Assembly (NCBI RefSeq): GCF_013409935.1
Contig: NZ_JACCCO010000002.1
Span: 1,550,001-1,614,000 of the forward strand
DNA from: Streptosporangium sandarakinum
GTDB taxonomy: Bacteria > Actinomycetota > Actinomycetes > Streptosporangiales > Streptosporangiaceae
Direction: 5' to 3'
DNA length: 64,000 nucleotides
Shown here: piece after piece, positions 49,668-57,900 of the stretch
How positions within the stretch are numbered: position 1 is the first letter of the stretch
Layout of the letters: the number at the start of each line of letters is the position of its first letter
The notes under the pieces: generated by a model
Database searches by the model: none
Seen by the model: only the letters and a program-made list of their open reading frames with translations
Told to the model about the DNA's origin: nothing
Program-made: the position numbers and the translations under genes

Positions 49668-49967
49668 ATCGGAAAACCCCTGTTCTCTCGACGTCTCGCC
49701 GCTTGGTCGGAGCGGCCGGGGGCTTCTTGACATCCGTACGGCGGGCGATCGCCGGCGCCCGCCACGTACGGCGGGGGTCACCCGGGACGGCGGTCCCGGA
49801 GGTCCCGGCGGCACGCCAGTACTGCGGCGTTGCGGCGAAAGGCCCCTCGCGACATGGCGGCGAAAATCTTGTGCGAAAGTTCCGGCGGGGATGTCAAGAC
49901 GGCGGCGGCCGCTCCGACCGACCGGCGAAGGGCCCGGACGGGGCCCGCGAACCACGAGGAGTACGGG
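49668..49967. other. 300-bp divergent intergenic with two CGTACGGCGGG words
   Basis: Holds promoters of the MFS and DGPF genes. CCGTACGGCGGG (49734) and ACGTACGGCGGG (49764) flank a GCGATCGC/GGCGCC-rich core; a TTGACA-like hexamer is at 49727-49732. No gene seen. Confidence 0.45.
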
Positions 49968-50339
49968 ATGCAGTTCCTGATCAGCATGCACATCAACCCG
50001 GCCGTGCTGGACGCGCTGACCGACGAGGAGAAGACCGCGATCGGCGACGGCCACGGTAGGTTCATCGAGATGCTGAAGCGGTCCGGTGAGCTGATCACCA
50101 CGCAGGCGCTGGCCGACCCGTCGCAGGCCGCCGTGGTGTCCGTGCGCAACGGCCAGCCGGTGGTGACCGACGGCCCCTTCCTGGAGGCGAAGGAGTACCT
50201 GGGTGGCTTCTACCTCGTCGACTGCGAGAACAAGGAGCGGGCGATCGAGCTGGCGGCGCAGATCCCGGACGCCGCGGTCGAGGGCCTGGGGATCGAGGTG
50301 CGCCAGGTCATGTTCGCCGATGGACAATTGGAGATGTGA
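49968..50339 (+). CDS. YciI/DGPF-domain protein (ECF42-associated)
   Basis: 123 residues. 'LISMHINPAVLDALTDEEKT', 'SGELITTQALADPSQAAVVS' and 'PVVTDGPFLEAKEYLGGFYL' (the DGPF motif) identify the YciI/DGPF family. GAGGAG lies 8 bases before ATG 49968. It overlaps the following sigma gene by 4 bases (GTGA). DGPF proteins are the standard genomic partners of ECF42 sigma factors and are thought to be regulated by, or act with, them. Confidence 0.93.
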   Translation: MQFLISMHINPAVLDALTDEEKTAIGDGHGRFIEMLKRSGELITTQALADPSQAAVVSVRNGQPVVTDGPFLEAKEYLGGFYLVDCENKERAIELAAQIPDAAVEGLGIEVRQVMFADGQLEM

Positions 50340-51550
50340 CCGCACCACCCATCGAGGACCTGCTGCGCGAGCTCGCGCCGCAGGTCCTCGGCACGTTGAT
50401 CCGCCGGCACGGCCGTTTCGAGGAATGCGAGGACGCCGTCCAGGAGGCCCTCCTCGCCGCCACCGTGCAGTGGCCCGCCGAGGGGGTGCCGGACAACCCG
50501 CGCGGCTGGCTGGTGACCGTCGCGTCCCGGCGGCTCATCGACCAGATCCGCAGCGAGCACGCGCGCCGCGAGCGGGAGACGGCGACGGCCACCGCCGAGA
50601 CTGTGCCCGAGGACGTGCCGGACACCGACGACACGCTCGTCCTGCTGTTCCTGTGCTGCCACCCGACGCTGACCCCGGCCTCCCAGACCGCCCTGACGCT
50701 TCGGGCGGTCGGCGGCCTGACCACCGCCGAGATCGCCCGCGCGTTCCTGGTGCCCGAGGCCACGATGGCGGCCAGGATCAGCCGGGCCAAGCAGCGCATC
50801 AAGGCCGCCGGCAGCTCGTTCGGCCTGCCCGAAGGCCCGGAACGTGAGGAGCGGCTCAGGGTCGTCCTGCACGTGCTCTACCTGGTCTTCAACGAGGGCT
50901 ACACCGCCTCCTCGGGCAGTGAGCTGCACCGCGCCGACCTCGCGCACGAGGCGATCCGGCTGACCAGGATGGTGCACGCGCAGCTCCCCGACGACGGCGA
51001 GGTGGCCGGGCTGCTCGCACTGATGCTGCTGACCCACGCCCGCCGTACGGCGCGCACGACCGCGACCGGCGACCTGGTGCCGCTGGACGAGCAGGACCGT
51101 ACGCGCTGGGACCGCGAGATGATCGACGAGGGCCTTGAGCTGGTCAAGGCGTCGCTGGCCGGCCCGGCGCTGGGGCCGTACCAGTTGCAGGCCGCCATCG
51201 CCGCCACGCACGCCGCCGCGGCCACGGCCGCGGAGACCGACTGGCGGCAGGTGCACGCGCTCTATCTGATCCTGGGACGGATCGCACCCAACCCGATGGT
51301 CACCCTCAACCGGGCGATCGCGCTCGCCGAGGTCGAGGGCCCGGCGGCCGGGCTGGACCTGCTGTCCACGCTGGACGGCGACGAGCGGATGGCCGGGCAC
51401 CACCGGCTGCTGTCCGTACGGGCTCACCTGCTGGAGAAGACCGGCGAGGCGGCCAGGGCGTACGAGCACTACCGGCGCGCGGCGAAGGCCACCGCCAGCA
51501 TCGCCGAGCAGCGCTACCTGGAGTCCCGCGCCGGGCGGCTGCGAACGTAG
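50336..51550 (+). CDS. ECF42-type RNA polymerase sigma factor with C-terminal extension
   Basis: 404 residues. Sigma region 2 'EECEDAVQEALLAATVQWPA' and 'WLVTVASRRLIDQIRSEHAR', region 4 'LRAVGGLTTAEIARAFLVPE'-'TMAARISRAKQRIKAA', then a ~230-residue TPR-like C-terminal extension ('YLVFNEGYTASSGSELHRAD', 'LEKTGEAARAYEHYRRA') characteristic of the ECF42 group, in which the extension takes the place of an anti-sigma factor. GTG 50336 is coupled to the DGPF gene. Confidence 0.93.
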   Translation: MTAPPIEDLLRELAPQVLGTLIRRHGRFEECEDAVQEALLAATVQWPAEGVPDNPRGWLVTVASRRLIDQIRSEHARRERETATATAETVPEDVPDTDDTLVLLFLCCHPTLTPASQTALTLRAVGGLTTAEIARAFLVPEATMAARISRAKQRIKAAGSSFGLPEGPEREERLRVVLHVLYLVFNEGYTASSGSELHRADLAHEAIRLTRMVHAQLPDDGEVAGLLALMLLTHARRTARTTATGDLVPLDEQDRTRWDREMIDEGLELVKASLAGPALGPYQLQAAIAATHAAAATAAETDWRQVHALYLILGRIAPNPMVTLNRAIALAEVEGPAAGLDLLSTLDGDERMAGHHRLLSVRAHLLEKTGEAARAYEHYRRAAKATASIAEQRYLESRAGRLRT

Positions 51551-51687
51551 CGCCCTGAACGCCCCTCCCGGAAACGTGGCGCCTTGAACACCCCGTCCCG
51601 GAGCGGACGGGTTCGTCGCGAACTCCACGGGGCACGGGTGGAAAGGCATCCCCGGACAGGGGTCCCGCGTTCTATGATCACGGGCCT

Positions 51688-52251
51688 ATGAGCCAATCGC
51701 CCACGCTGTCCGCCGCGGAGATCCCCTCGGAGCGGCTCCTGCTTCGCAGAGCGTTGCTCGACACCGATCGTGAAGGGCTCATCGAGCTCTCGACCGATCC
51801 CGACGTACGGGCGTACATCGGTGGTCCCCGGCCCCGGAGCGAGGTCGAGCAGCACTTCGATTCGGTCCTGGCCGCCGACGCGACGACCAGGCCCGGCAGT
51901 TACGTCATCGCGAACAACGCGACGAACCGGGTCATCGGGATGGTGATGCTCTCCCGCCGGTCGGCCGGCAGCCCCGGGCCCGTCACCGGGGACGGCGAGG
52001 AACTGGAGCTGGGCTACGAACTGCGGCGCGGCGCGTGGGGCGCGGGATACGCGTTCGAGGCCGCGACGGCCGTGTTGCGCGCCGCGGCCGGCGAGCTCCC
52101 CGACCAGCCGGTCCTGCTCACGACCCAGACCGCGAACACGCGATCCCTGAACCTCGCCACCCGCCTCGGCTTCCGCCCCGTCAGCACGTTCGAGGAGTAC
52201 GGTGCCGAGCAGACCCTCTGCACCGCTCGTCTGTCCATGTTCCGACTCTGA
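51688..52251 (+). CDS. GNAT-family N-acetyltransferase
   Basis: 187 residues. 'ERLLLRRALLDTDREGLIEL', 'GSYVIANNATNRVIGMVMLS', 'ELGYELRRGAWGAGYAFEAA' (R/Q-x-x-G-x-G/A acetyl-CoA loop region) and 'QTANTRSLNLATRLGFRPVS' are the RimJ-like GNAT pattern. Acceptor unknown. Preceded by a 29-bp tandem repeat (51545-51602). Its last ~95 bases are repeated, decayed, at 59504-59597, 7.3 kb downstream in the same orientation. Confidence 0.92.
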   Translation: MSQSPTLSAAEIPSERLLLRRALLDTDREGLIELSTDPDVRAYIGGPRPRSEVEQHFDSVLAADATTRPGSYVIANNATNRVIGMVMLSRRSAGSPGPVTGDGEELELGYELRRGAWGAGYAFEAATAVLRAAAGELPDQPVLLTTQTANTRSLNLATRLGFRPVSTFEEYGAEQTLCTARLSMFRL

Positions 52252-52353
52252 TCCCGGCCCCCGCCCCGACGCCGCCTCGCACCGGGTGGTCGGCACCCGG
52301 TAGCGGAAGGCGGGACGGATCGCGGATCCGGGCGCGGCGAGGCGGGTGGCCGG

Positions 52354-52740
52354 TCAGCCGCGTCGGCGCAGTTCGGCGTTGATCCGCAGGGCTTCGGTGA
52401 GCTGGTCTTCCAAGATGATGATGCGGCAGGCCGCCTCCAGGGCGGTGCCCTGGTCGACCAGTTCCCGGGCTCGGGCGGCCAGACGCAACTGGTAGCGCGA
52501 GTAGCGGCGGTGGCCGCCTTCGGAGCGCTGCGGCTCGATCAGCTTGGCTGCGCCCAGGCTGCGCAGGAAGGCCGGGGTGACGCCGAGGATCTCCGCTGCC
52601 CGGCCCATGCTGTAGGCGGGGTAGTTCTCATCGTCGAGTTTTTGGCCGGGCTTGTCGTCGGCCGCATCGGAAGGCGTCCGGGCCGCCTCCGTCTTCGCTT
52701 TCCCGGCGGTGTTCCGGGGGTGGGTGACTGTTTGATCCAT
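52354..52740 (-). CDS. MerR-like HTH regulator (short)
   Basis: 128 residues from ATG 52740 (GGAAGG upstream). 'YSMGRAAEILGVTPAFLRSL' and 'IEPQRSEGGHRRYSRYQLRL' form the MerR winged HTH; then a helical 'LVDQGTALEAACRIIILEDQ' dimerisation part but no sensor domain with Cys residues. N-terminal ~40 residues are an acidic/charged extension. Similar to short actinomycete MerR/HspR-like regulators; target unknown. It lies immediately downstream of the GNAT gene, at one edge of the 52.3-59.5 kb segment. Confidence 0.87.
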   Translation of the reverse strand: MDQTVTHPRNTAGKAKTEAARTPSDAADDKPGQKLDDENYPAYSMGRAAEILGVTPAFLRSLGAAKLIEPQRSEGGHRRYSRYQLRLAARARELVDQGTALEAACRIIILEDQLTEALRINAELRRRG

Positions 52741-53351
52741 AAAACCTTCCCTAACGCGGACAGGGGCCCCGGCGCCATGATGCGCCGGGGCCCAGTTGAG
52801 GTTCAACACCATCTACCGGTCCTGTGACCGGTTCACTGCTTCCGCACCGGCCTCCCGAGAAGGCGGGGGTGCGGGGATCGCGTATGCGTGACCGTAAACC
52901 ACCATCCAATCCGTGGAGGTGCGGTACCCGTGCGGCGAACTTCAGCCGACGACGGGCGATCCTGATGGCGTTCAACACTCCCTTCGGTATCTCTACTTCG
53001 ACTTCATCTGCCACTACTCCGGCAGCGCGTCCACGGCCAGGACCCTTCAACCTCGCCGGCCCCGGCACGTCCGACCTTCTGCCGTCCATCTACCTCGTCT
53101 TCTGCTGTCCACGTGCGTCCGGGCAGTTCGTCGTGATGCCTGCGTACTGCTCTGCCCTCGTGGATCCGTCCCTTGCGATGCCAGAAACTCTACCCTCCCC
53201 CACCATAAATGTCTACCGTCGTCACTACAGATTTTCGGTAGCAGAGAAGGCAGACCCTCCCCCGGGTCCGTGCGACCAGGGGCGAAGCGGCGAGAAGGAC
53301 CACGGGATGGAGGAACAGCGGGACAGTCGTTCCTGGGGATTCAGGGGCCCG
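52741..53351. other. 611-bp intergenic region upstream of merR-like gene
   Basis: No convincing gene. It contains ACCGGTC-CTGT-GACCGGT (52815-52832), a perfect 7-bp-arm inverted repeat that fits an operator or leader hairpin for the MerR-like gene, and CTACCG...CGGTAG (53213-53241) in an AT-richer part. The region is distinctly less GC-rich than its flanks, suggesting acquired DNA or a promoter-rich leader; a small RNA is possible. Confidence 0.45.
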
Positions 53352-54560
53352 CTATGTCGAGGCGGCGCGCAGCGTCGCGATGACGGCCGCCGCGTGATCG
53401 GGGTCGGCCATGACCTGATCCCCGTAGACCAGGTTGAAGTGGGCGTCGTAGGCGGCCTTCCTGGCGTCGGGTGACAGAGCCTGTCGTGTCGATATCGCCG
53501 CCTGCCAGCGCGGCCGGACCGCCTCCCGCTCCTCCTCGCCCGGACGGTGATGCCACCCGCAGCTCGGGCAGGCCGGCATGCCGGTCGCGGTGTCGAAGGA
53601 GAAGATGTTGCGCCCGCTGTCCGGGGAGCTGTGCGGACCCGCGGACGGGTTCGCCATCCACTCGCCGGTGGTCTCGTCGATCGGATGGCCGGTCAACTCC
53701 GACTCGTAACCGCGGATGAGCCCGGCGAGCGGGGAGCCGTGCCCGACCGGCGTCGTCTCGCCCCGCTCGGCCGAAGCCAGCGCGGCGGCGAGCACCGGGT
53801 GACCGGCCACGCCGGCCACCCGGCACTGGCGGCGGGCTTCGGCGACCGCGGCCCGCCGCTGGAGGTCAGGGGAGGCGTCGTCGATGGCCTCGGCGAGCTT
53901 CCGGTTGACGATCCGCAGGGCGTGCCGGGCGAACGCGTCCCCTTTCCGGGGATCGTCGGGAGCCCGGTCGGTGATGACCCCGCCCAGCAGCGACCCGCCC
54001 AGCAGCTCGGGGGTGAACAGCACTCCGGAGATACGGCCGGCCAGGGCGAGGGCCGCGGGAACGGAGTCGGGCAGGTACTGGAACTCCTCGTCCGGTTCGG
54101 GTTCCAGGCCCAGCTCGCGCATGTCCTCGTTGAGGGCGTCGGGGTGGCTGCCCCAGCGCTCCTGGGGCGTCTGCGGGCGAAAGGCCGTGCGGATCCGGCC
54201 GTCCGCGGCGTGTTGGAAGTCATGCGAGGCCGCGTAGTTATGGCGCATGACGGAGACGGCCTCACCGCCGTCGCGGGTCAGCTCGCGCAGGGTCTCGGGC
54301 CGGGTCCCCTCCCAGCCGTCGTATTCATAGGCGATCGTCCAACCACCGGCCCGGGTCACCATCACCATGTCGCAGCAGCCGTCGGTCTCCAGGACGCGCT
54401 CCATGACCTCCTCGTCGTCCACCGGATGGATGTTGCCGTCGACCACGCCGAACCGCCGGAGCGTCTCGCGCTCGTCCAGGCCACGGACGAAGGTGACGGT
54501 GTAGATCTCCATCGGCCAGCCGGGCTCCCACGCGTAGTCCGCGGGCATGATCTTGCGCAT
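53352..54560 (-). CDS. DUF6461-like hypothetical protein
   Basis: 402 residues from ATG 54560 (GAGGAGA 6 bases upstream). N-terminal ~120 residues 'ADYAWEPGWPMEIYTVTFVR', 'GLDERETLRRFGVVDGNIHP', 'GWTIAYEYDGWEGTRPETLR', 'LTRDGGEAVSVMRHNYAA' resemble the DUF6461 domain of actinomycetes (immunity/contact-dependent contexts are known for such domains). The C-terminal ~250 residues add helical segments and a possible zinc pair 'GMPACPSCGWHHRPGEEE' (CxxC..HH) near residue 345. Function unknown. Transcribed towards merR, on the same strand as the WD40 gene upstream. Confidence 0.7.
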   Translation of the reverse strand: MRKIMPADYAWEPGWPMEIYTVTFVRGLDERETLRRFGVVDGNIHPVDDEEVMERVLETDGCCDMVMVTRAGGWTIAYEYDGWEGTRPETLRELTRDGGEAVSVMRHNYAASHDFQHAADGRIRTAFRPQTPQERWGSHPDALNEDMRELGLEPEPDEEFQYLPDSVPAALALAGRISGVLFTPELLGGSLLGGVITDRAPDDPRKGDAFARHALRIVNRKLAEAIDDASPDLQRRAAVAEARRQCRVAGVAGHPVLAAALASAERGETTPVGHGSPLAGLIRGYESELTGHPIDETTGEWMANPSAGPHSSPDSGRNIFSFDTATGMPACPSCGWHHRPGEEEREAVRPRWQAAISTRQALSPDARKAAYDAHFNLVYGDQVMADPDHAAAVIATLRAAST

Positions 54561-54686
54561 CGGTCTCCTCAGACCTTCCCTTTCATGATCACGGTGAGTG
54601 TGGCAGGCGGATCCGACATTCCCGGCGACAGGAGGGATCGGCTCGTCGCACGTCCGGCCCAGGAGTCCCACCTCGGATCCGGGACG

Positions 54687-54992
54687 ATGAACGAGCCGCG
54701 GATGGCGTCCCTTCGGGGATCCTCCGCCGGACGCTCCCGATCGTGGCCGGCGTATGGGCGCGACCTGCACGAACGCCGTCTCATCTGGGTGGTCCGGCGC
54801 GCTGTCCGGTATCCGGCTCGGGGACGTCACCGCCGGCCCGCCCCCGCCCCGGACCGCGAACCGGTGATGTGCCATCGGTGTCTGAAGCTGATCGGACACG
54901 AGTCGTTCGGTGAGCAACAGGAGCTGTTCGGCACCGACGAGCAGGACGATCTCACGGATGCCGGGGCCGGTGTGGCGGAGAAAAGGACCTAA
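54687..54992 (+). CDS. Small ORF with C-terminal CHRC motif
   Basis: 102 residues from ATG 54687, or 41 from ATG 54867. The C-terminal part 'MCHRCLKLIGHESFGEQQEL' followed by acidic 'GTDEQDDLTDAGAG' has coding-like codon bias (about 80 percent GC at third positions, ~40 percent at second positions) and a CxxC; the first 60 residues are Arg-rich. It overlaps the 3' end of the opposite-strand WD40 gene by 4 bases. Possible zinc-binding small protein; evidence is modest. Confidence 0.4.
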   Translation: MNEPRMASLRGSSAGRSRSWPAYGRDLHERRLIWVVRRAVRYPARGRHRRPAPAPDREPVMCHRCLKLIGHESFGEQQELFGTDEQDDLTDAGAGVAEKRT

Positions 54993-57900
54993 CCATATTG
55001 GGTGATCGGGCAGTTGGGCCGCCGGTACAGCTCGTTGGGAATGTATCGCCGCCACTCCTCGGCGGTGAACGACCGGCCCGCGATGTCGCACACCGCTCGC
55101 AGAAGACCTTGAAGGCCATACGGTAACCCGACGTTCCAGATCCGCACCGTGCCGTCGTTTCCGGCGGTGGCCAGGCGGGTGCCGTCCGGGCTGAAGACCA
55201 CCGAGTTCACTGTGAGGGCGTGTCCGGTGAAGGGGATGCCGATCTGCCGGCCCGTGCCCGCATCCCACAGGCGCACCGTACCGTCGTCTCCGGCGGTGGC
55301 CAGGCGGGTGCCGTCCGGGCTGAAGACCACCGAGTTCACACGACCGGTGTGCCCGGTGAAGGGGATGCCGATCTGCCGGCCCGTGCCCGCATCCCACAGG
55401 CGCACCGTACCGTCGTCTCCGGTGGAGGCCAGGCGGATGCCGTCCGGGCTGAAGACCACCGAGTTCACACGACCGGTGTGCCCGGTGAAGGGGGCACCGA
55501 TCTGCCCGCCCGTGGCCACGTCCCAGATCCGTACTGTCCTGTCGGCTCCGCCGGTGGCCAGACGGGTGCCGTCCGGGCTGAAGGCCACCGACTGCATCGT
55601 TCCGATGTTCCCGGTGGGGGGAGCGCCGATCTGCCTGATCTGCCTGCCCGCGGCCACATCCCACAGCCGCACCGTGCCCTCGACTCCGGCGGAGGCCAGG
55701 CGCTTGCCGTCCGGGCTGAAGACCACCGAGTTCACTGCGAGGGCGTGTCCGGTGAGGGGAGTGCCGACCTGCCGGCCCGTGGCCACGTCCCATAGCCGCA
55801 TCGTGCCGTCGCCTTCGCCGGTGGCCAGGCGCCTGCCGTCCGGACTGAAAACCACCGAATACACCCAACCGTTGCGTATGGTGGGAGCGCCGATCTGCTT
55901 GCCCGTGCTCACATCCCACAGCTGCACCATGTTGCCCATTCCGCCACCGGCCAGGCGTTTGCCGTCGGGGCTGAAGGCCACCGAATCCATCGTTCCGAGG
56001 TGTCCGGTGAGGGGAGCGCCGATCTGCCTGCTGGTGGCCACGTCCCAGATCCGCACCGTCTTGTCGTCTCCACCGCTGGCCAGACGCTTGCTGTCGGGGC
56101 TGAAGGCCACCGACCTCACTGTGAGGGTGTGTCCGGTAAGGGAAGCGCCGATCTGCTTACCCGTGGCCACGTCCCAGATCCGCACCGTGTCATCGTCTCC
56201 GCCGGCGGCCAGGCGCTTGCCGTCGGGGCTGAAGACCACCGACAACACCACACCGAGGCGTCCGGGGAGGGGAGCGCCGATCTTCCTGGTCTGCCTGCCT
56301 GTGGCCACGTTCCAGATCCGCACCGTGTAGTCGGCTCCGCCGGTGGCCAGGCGCCTGCCGTCCGGGCTGAAAACCACCGATAACACCGCACCGAGGTGTC
56401 CGGTGAGGGAGGCGCCGACCTGCCTGCCGGTGGCCGCGTTCCAGATCCGCACCGTCTTGTCGTCTCCGCCGGTGGCCAGGCGCTTGCCATCCGGGCTGAA
56501 GACCACCGACCTCACTATTCCGGTGTGTCCGGTGAAGGGGGCACCGACCTGCCTGCCGGTGGCCGCGTTCCAGATCCGCACCGTCTTGTCGTCTCCACCG
56601 GTGGCCAGGCGCTTGCCATCCGGGCTGAAGACCACCGACCTCACTATTCCGGTGTGTCCGGTGAAGGGGGCACCGATCGGTTTGCCGGTGGCCGCATCCC
56701 AGATCCGCACTGTGCTGTCGCCACCGCCGGTGGCCAGGCGCTTGCCATCCGGGCTGAAAACCACTGAATACACCGCGTCGGTGTGTCCGGTGAGGGGGGC
56801 GCCGACCTCCTTGCCCGTCGCCGCATTCCAGATCCGCACCGTGTCATCGTCTCCGGCGGTGGCCAGGTGGGTGCCGTCCGGGCTGAAGACCACCGATTCC
56901 ACCGAGCCGGTGTGCCCGGCCAGGACGGCACGTGCCGGTCTGCTGAGAAGCGTGGCCAGGTTCACCTGTGCCTCGCCGGTGCCGGCGATGGCCTGCGCCG
57001 CGAGGGCCAGACGCGCCGACGTCTCCGGGTCGTCGGACAGGGCCTGGCTGTAGGCGGCCGCCTCCCGGGATGCGGCCTGGGTGCTGCGGAGCAGCGCCGA
57101 GGCACGTTGCCGGTCGGCCTCGGCGCGCTGCCGTTCGGCGTCCTGACCGAAGCGCACCGCGGCCACCGCGGTGATGATCGCGACCACCAGCAGCCCCGCC
57201 AGCACCGTGAACCGGAGCCGCTGGCGGCGCCGGGCCCGGGTGGCGGCACGGGCGCCGGCGTGCAGGAACGCCGCGGCGGGGCCGGGCAGGTCGAACCCGG
57301 TATAGCGGCCCGGGTCGGCCCGCCAGCGCCTGATGGCCTCCTCAGCGGCCTGCAGGCGGATCCCGCCGTACAAAAACGACGCATCCCGGCCGCGCCGGTC
57401 CCACTCATCGGCGTCCTGCAGGATCTCGGTGTGCAGGACACGGTCGGCGCGCTCGTCGGCCAGCCAGCCGCGCAGCCGCGGCCAGGAGCCCAGCAGCACA
57501 TCATGGGCGATCTGGACGCGGCCGGCGTCGACGACGACGAGCCGCCGTCGGGCGAAGACCTCCAGCACCTCATCGACCGCGGCGCGCCCGGCCTCGGAGC
57601 GGCCGGTGTGCAAGGCGGTCCGCTCGACGGTACGGCGGGCCAGCGCGCCATCGCCGGTGACGGCCGTCAACCGCTCGAACACCCGCCGCGCCGCCTCCCG
57701 CCGATCCGGAGCCAGATCGGCATAGACGGCATCGGCGCTGGAGGCCACCGCCTTGGTCACCCCGCCGGTGCGGGCATACCCCCGGCTCGTGAGCCGCCCG
57801 CCCTCGCGGTGTTCCCAGACGGTCAGCATGGTCTGCGACAGCAGCGGCAACGCCCCCGCCTCATAGCCGCCGCCCGCGGCACGCAGCTCGCTGAGGATCA

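Noticed and set aside
52751-53474. Open frames in the gap upstream of the MerR-like gene
   Set aside because: No codon bias, no ribosome site and no recognisable motif; described as intergenic.
53352-55919. Extension of the DUF6461-like gene far upstream
   Set aside because: The upstream part is the WD40 gene read in another frame; GAGGAGA before ATG 54560 gives the real start.
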